Positions 62,509 to 64,000 of a DNA stretch of 64,000 nt are shown in pieces. The notes under the pieces are model-generated. The model had not been told where the DNA came from and made no database searches. It worked only from the letters and a program-made list of their open reading frames with translations. Position 1 is the first letter of the stretch. Each line of letters starts with the position of its first letter. The DNA lies in NCBI RefSeq assembly GCF_003667575.1, contig NZ_RCUY01000009.1, positions 434,001-498,000 on the forward strand. Reading direction: 5' to 3'. Position numbers and translations under genes: made by a program. This DNA is from Mycetocola lacteus. Its GTDB lineage: Bacteria > Actinomycetota > Actinomycetes > Actinomycetales > Microbacteriaceae.

Positions 62509-64000
62509 CTATGCCTGCGCGGCACGCTCCAGCAGGAGCTCGCGCACGCGGGCGGCGTCGGCCTGGCCCTTCATGGCCTTCATGACGGCACCGATGACGG
62601 CACCGGCGGCCTGGACCTTGCCCTCGCGGAGCTTTTCCAGGATGTCGGGCTGGGCGGCGAGAGCCTCGTCGATTGCGGCGATCAGCGCACCGTCGTCGCT
62701 CACCACGGCGAGGCCGCGAGCGTCCACAACCTCCTGCGGCGAACCCTCACCGGCGATAACACCCTCGATAACCTGGCGGGCCAGCTTATCGGTCAGGGTG
62801 CCGGCCTCGACCAGCTTGGCGGTCGCGGCGACGTTCTCCGGGGAGATCAGCGACGCGGCATCCACACCCTGGGTGTTGGCGATACGCGAGATCTCGCCGG
62901 TCCACCACTTGCGAGCGGCCTGCGCGGTGGCCCCGGCGGCGACGGTAGCGCTGATCTCGGCCAGCAGACCACCGTTCACGACGTCCTGGAACTCCAGGTC
63001 GGTGAAGCCCCACTCGCCCTTGAGGCGACGGTTGCGGGCGGCGGGGGCCTCAGGCAGCTCGGAACGCAGCTGCTCGATCAGCTCGCGGCCCGGAACAACG
63101 GGCAGCAGGTCGGGCTCGGGGAAGTAGCGGTAGTCATCCGCGTCCGACTTCGGACGGCCGGCGCTGGTGGTGCCGGTGTCCTCGTGCCAGTGACGGGTCT
63201 CCTGGGTGATGGTGCCACCGGCCTCGAGGATCGCAGCCTGACGCTGGATCTCGTAGCGCACCGCACGCTCAACCGAACGCAGCGAGTTGACGTTCTTGGT
63301 CTCGGTGCGGGTACCCAGCTTCTCCTGGCCGCGGGGGCGCAGCGAGACGTTGGCGTCACAGCGCAGGTTACCGCGCTCCATGCGAGCCTCGGAGATGCCC
63401 AGCGAGATCGCGATCTCACGAACCACGGCCACATAGGCCTTAGCCAGCTCGGGGGCGTTGTGCTCGGCACCAAAGATGGGCCGGGTCACGATCTCCACCA
63501 GCGGCACACCCGCGCGGTTGTAGTCCACCAGCGAGGCGGACGCACCCTGGATGCGACCGGCCGAACCACCGACGTGGGTGAGCTTTCCGGCGTCCTCCTC
63601 CATGTGGGCACGCTCGATCGGCACGTGGTAGATCGAACCGTCGGCCAGCTCAACCTCAACCGAACCGTCATAGGCGATCGGCTGGTCGGACTGGGTGATC
63701 TGGTAGTTCTTGGTCATGTCCGGGTAGAAGTAGTTCTTCCGGGCAAAGCTCGAGGTCTCGGCGATCTCACAACCGAGCGCGAGGCCCAGGCTGATCGAGT
63801 AGCGCACGGCCTGCTCGTTGACCACCGGCAGGGTGCCCGGCAGGCCGAGGTCCACCGGGGTGATGTTGGTGTTGGGCTCGGAACCGAACTCGTTCGGTGC
63901 CGACGAGAACATCTTCGTCTTGGTACCGAGCTCGATGTGAACCTCGAAGCCGAGTACGGGCTCGTACAGTTCGAGCGCACGCTCGAAGGAGAGGATCTTG
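62509..64000 (-). CDS. gatB: Asp/Glu-tRNA(Asn/Gln) amidotransferase subunit B, 5' end cut
   Basis: The 496 visible residues cover nearly the whole family length; the frame is open to the window edge and only the first few residues are missing. Signatures include [38 protein letters not shown], the amidotransferase [12 protein letters not shown] and [17 protein letters not shown], and the C-terminal YqeY-like tail domain. With GatA and GatC, which should lie beyond the edge, it amidates misacylated tRNA-Gln or tRNA-Asn. Confidence 0.96.
   Translation of the reverse strand, partial: KILSFERALELYEPVLGFEVHIELGTKTKMFSSAPNEFGSEPNTNITPVDLGLPGTLPVVNEQAVRYSISLGLALGCEIAETSSFARKNYFYPDMTKNYQITQSDQPIAYDGSVEVELADGSIYHVPIERAHMEEDAGKLTHVGGSAGRIQGASASLVDYNRAGVPLVEIVTRPIFGAEHNAPELAKAYVAVVREIAISLGISEARMERGNLRCDANVSLRPRGQEKLGTRTETKNVNSLRSVERAVRYEIQRQAAILEAGGTITQETRHWHEDTGTTSAGRPKSDADDYRYFPEPDLLPVVPGRELIEQLRSELPEAPAARNRRLKGEWGFTDLEFQDVVNGGLLAEISATVAAGATAQAARKWWTGEISRIANTQGVDAASLISPENVAATAKLVEAGTLTDKLARQVIEGVIAGEGSPQEVVDARGLAVVSDDGALIAAIDEALAAQPDILEKLREGKVQAAGAVIGAVMKAMKGQADAARVRELLLERAAQA

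Overview
The window is a stretch of chromosome from a high-GC actinobacterium, most probably a member of the Microbacteriaceae or a close relative. Signs are the strong G/C third-position bias, frequent GTG and TTG starts, a group II truncated haemoglobin, an Rv2466c-type DsbA-like protein next to rpiB and a Nei glycosylase, an SCO4848-type membrane protein beside oligoribonuclease, and a TPP-riboswitch thiamine ECF transporter. Genus cannot be fixed from the sequence alone. No prophage, insertion sequence, rRNA or CRISPR array was seen.

Layout. 0-7.3 kb: end of a beta-propeller-like gene, trigger factor (tig), tRNA-Pro and tRNA-Gly, a decayed acetyltransferase, small membrane proteins, a gamma-carbonic-anhydrase-like protein and Dps. 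7.4-11 kb: a dicarboxylate symporter (DctA type) divergent from its probable sensor kinase and response regulator. 11-15.4 kb: one giant zinc-ribbon polytopic membrane protein. 15.4-24.4 kb: a block with the same gene set as Mycobacterium tuberculosis Rv2464c-Rv2470 (nei, rpiB, Rv2466c-like, pepN, globin), interrupted by a GntR/DUF1648-like membrane module and an MscS channel. 24.6-35.4 kb: GNAT, thioesterases, EttA, MsrA, a TPR protein with a C-terminal membrane anchor, and NadE. 35.5-43.7 kb: efflux and regulation (MarR-MFS pair with palindromic operator, GlxA-type regulator plus paired SMR pumps, CorA, a macrodomain fusion, TetR/MFS divergent pair). 43.7-47 kb: tRNA-Arg, Orn, tRNA-His, a zincin, and a peptidase-S11-like protein with degraded catalytic motifs. 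47-50.7 kb: riboswitch-controlled thiamine or precursor ECF transporter ending in a P-loop kinase-like gene. 51.2-60.2 kb: a two-operon catabolic cluster (polar amino-acid ABC transporter, GNAT, LLM flavin monooxygenase, FAD/NAD(P)-binding protein, sarcosine-oxidase-like enzyme, second GNAT). 60.3-64 kb: dinB with a duplicated 3' end, an unknown gene, and gatB running off the edge.

The best candidate for an under-described system is the 51.2-60.2 kb cluster. It resembles the Bacillus yxe/ytm modified-cysteine salvage operons but has extra flavoenzymes and two close GNAT paralogues. Other notable items are a CXXC-to-CPWA change in the Rv2466c homologue, a macrodomain fused to an unrecognised C-terminal domain, and a displaced second 3' end of dinB that keeps the peptide while differing at synonymous positions. 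Short tandem repeats sit right behind several stop codons.
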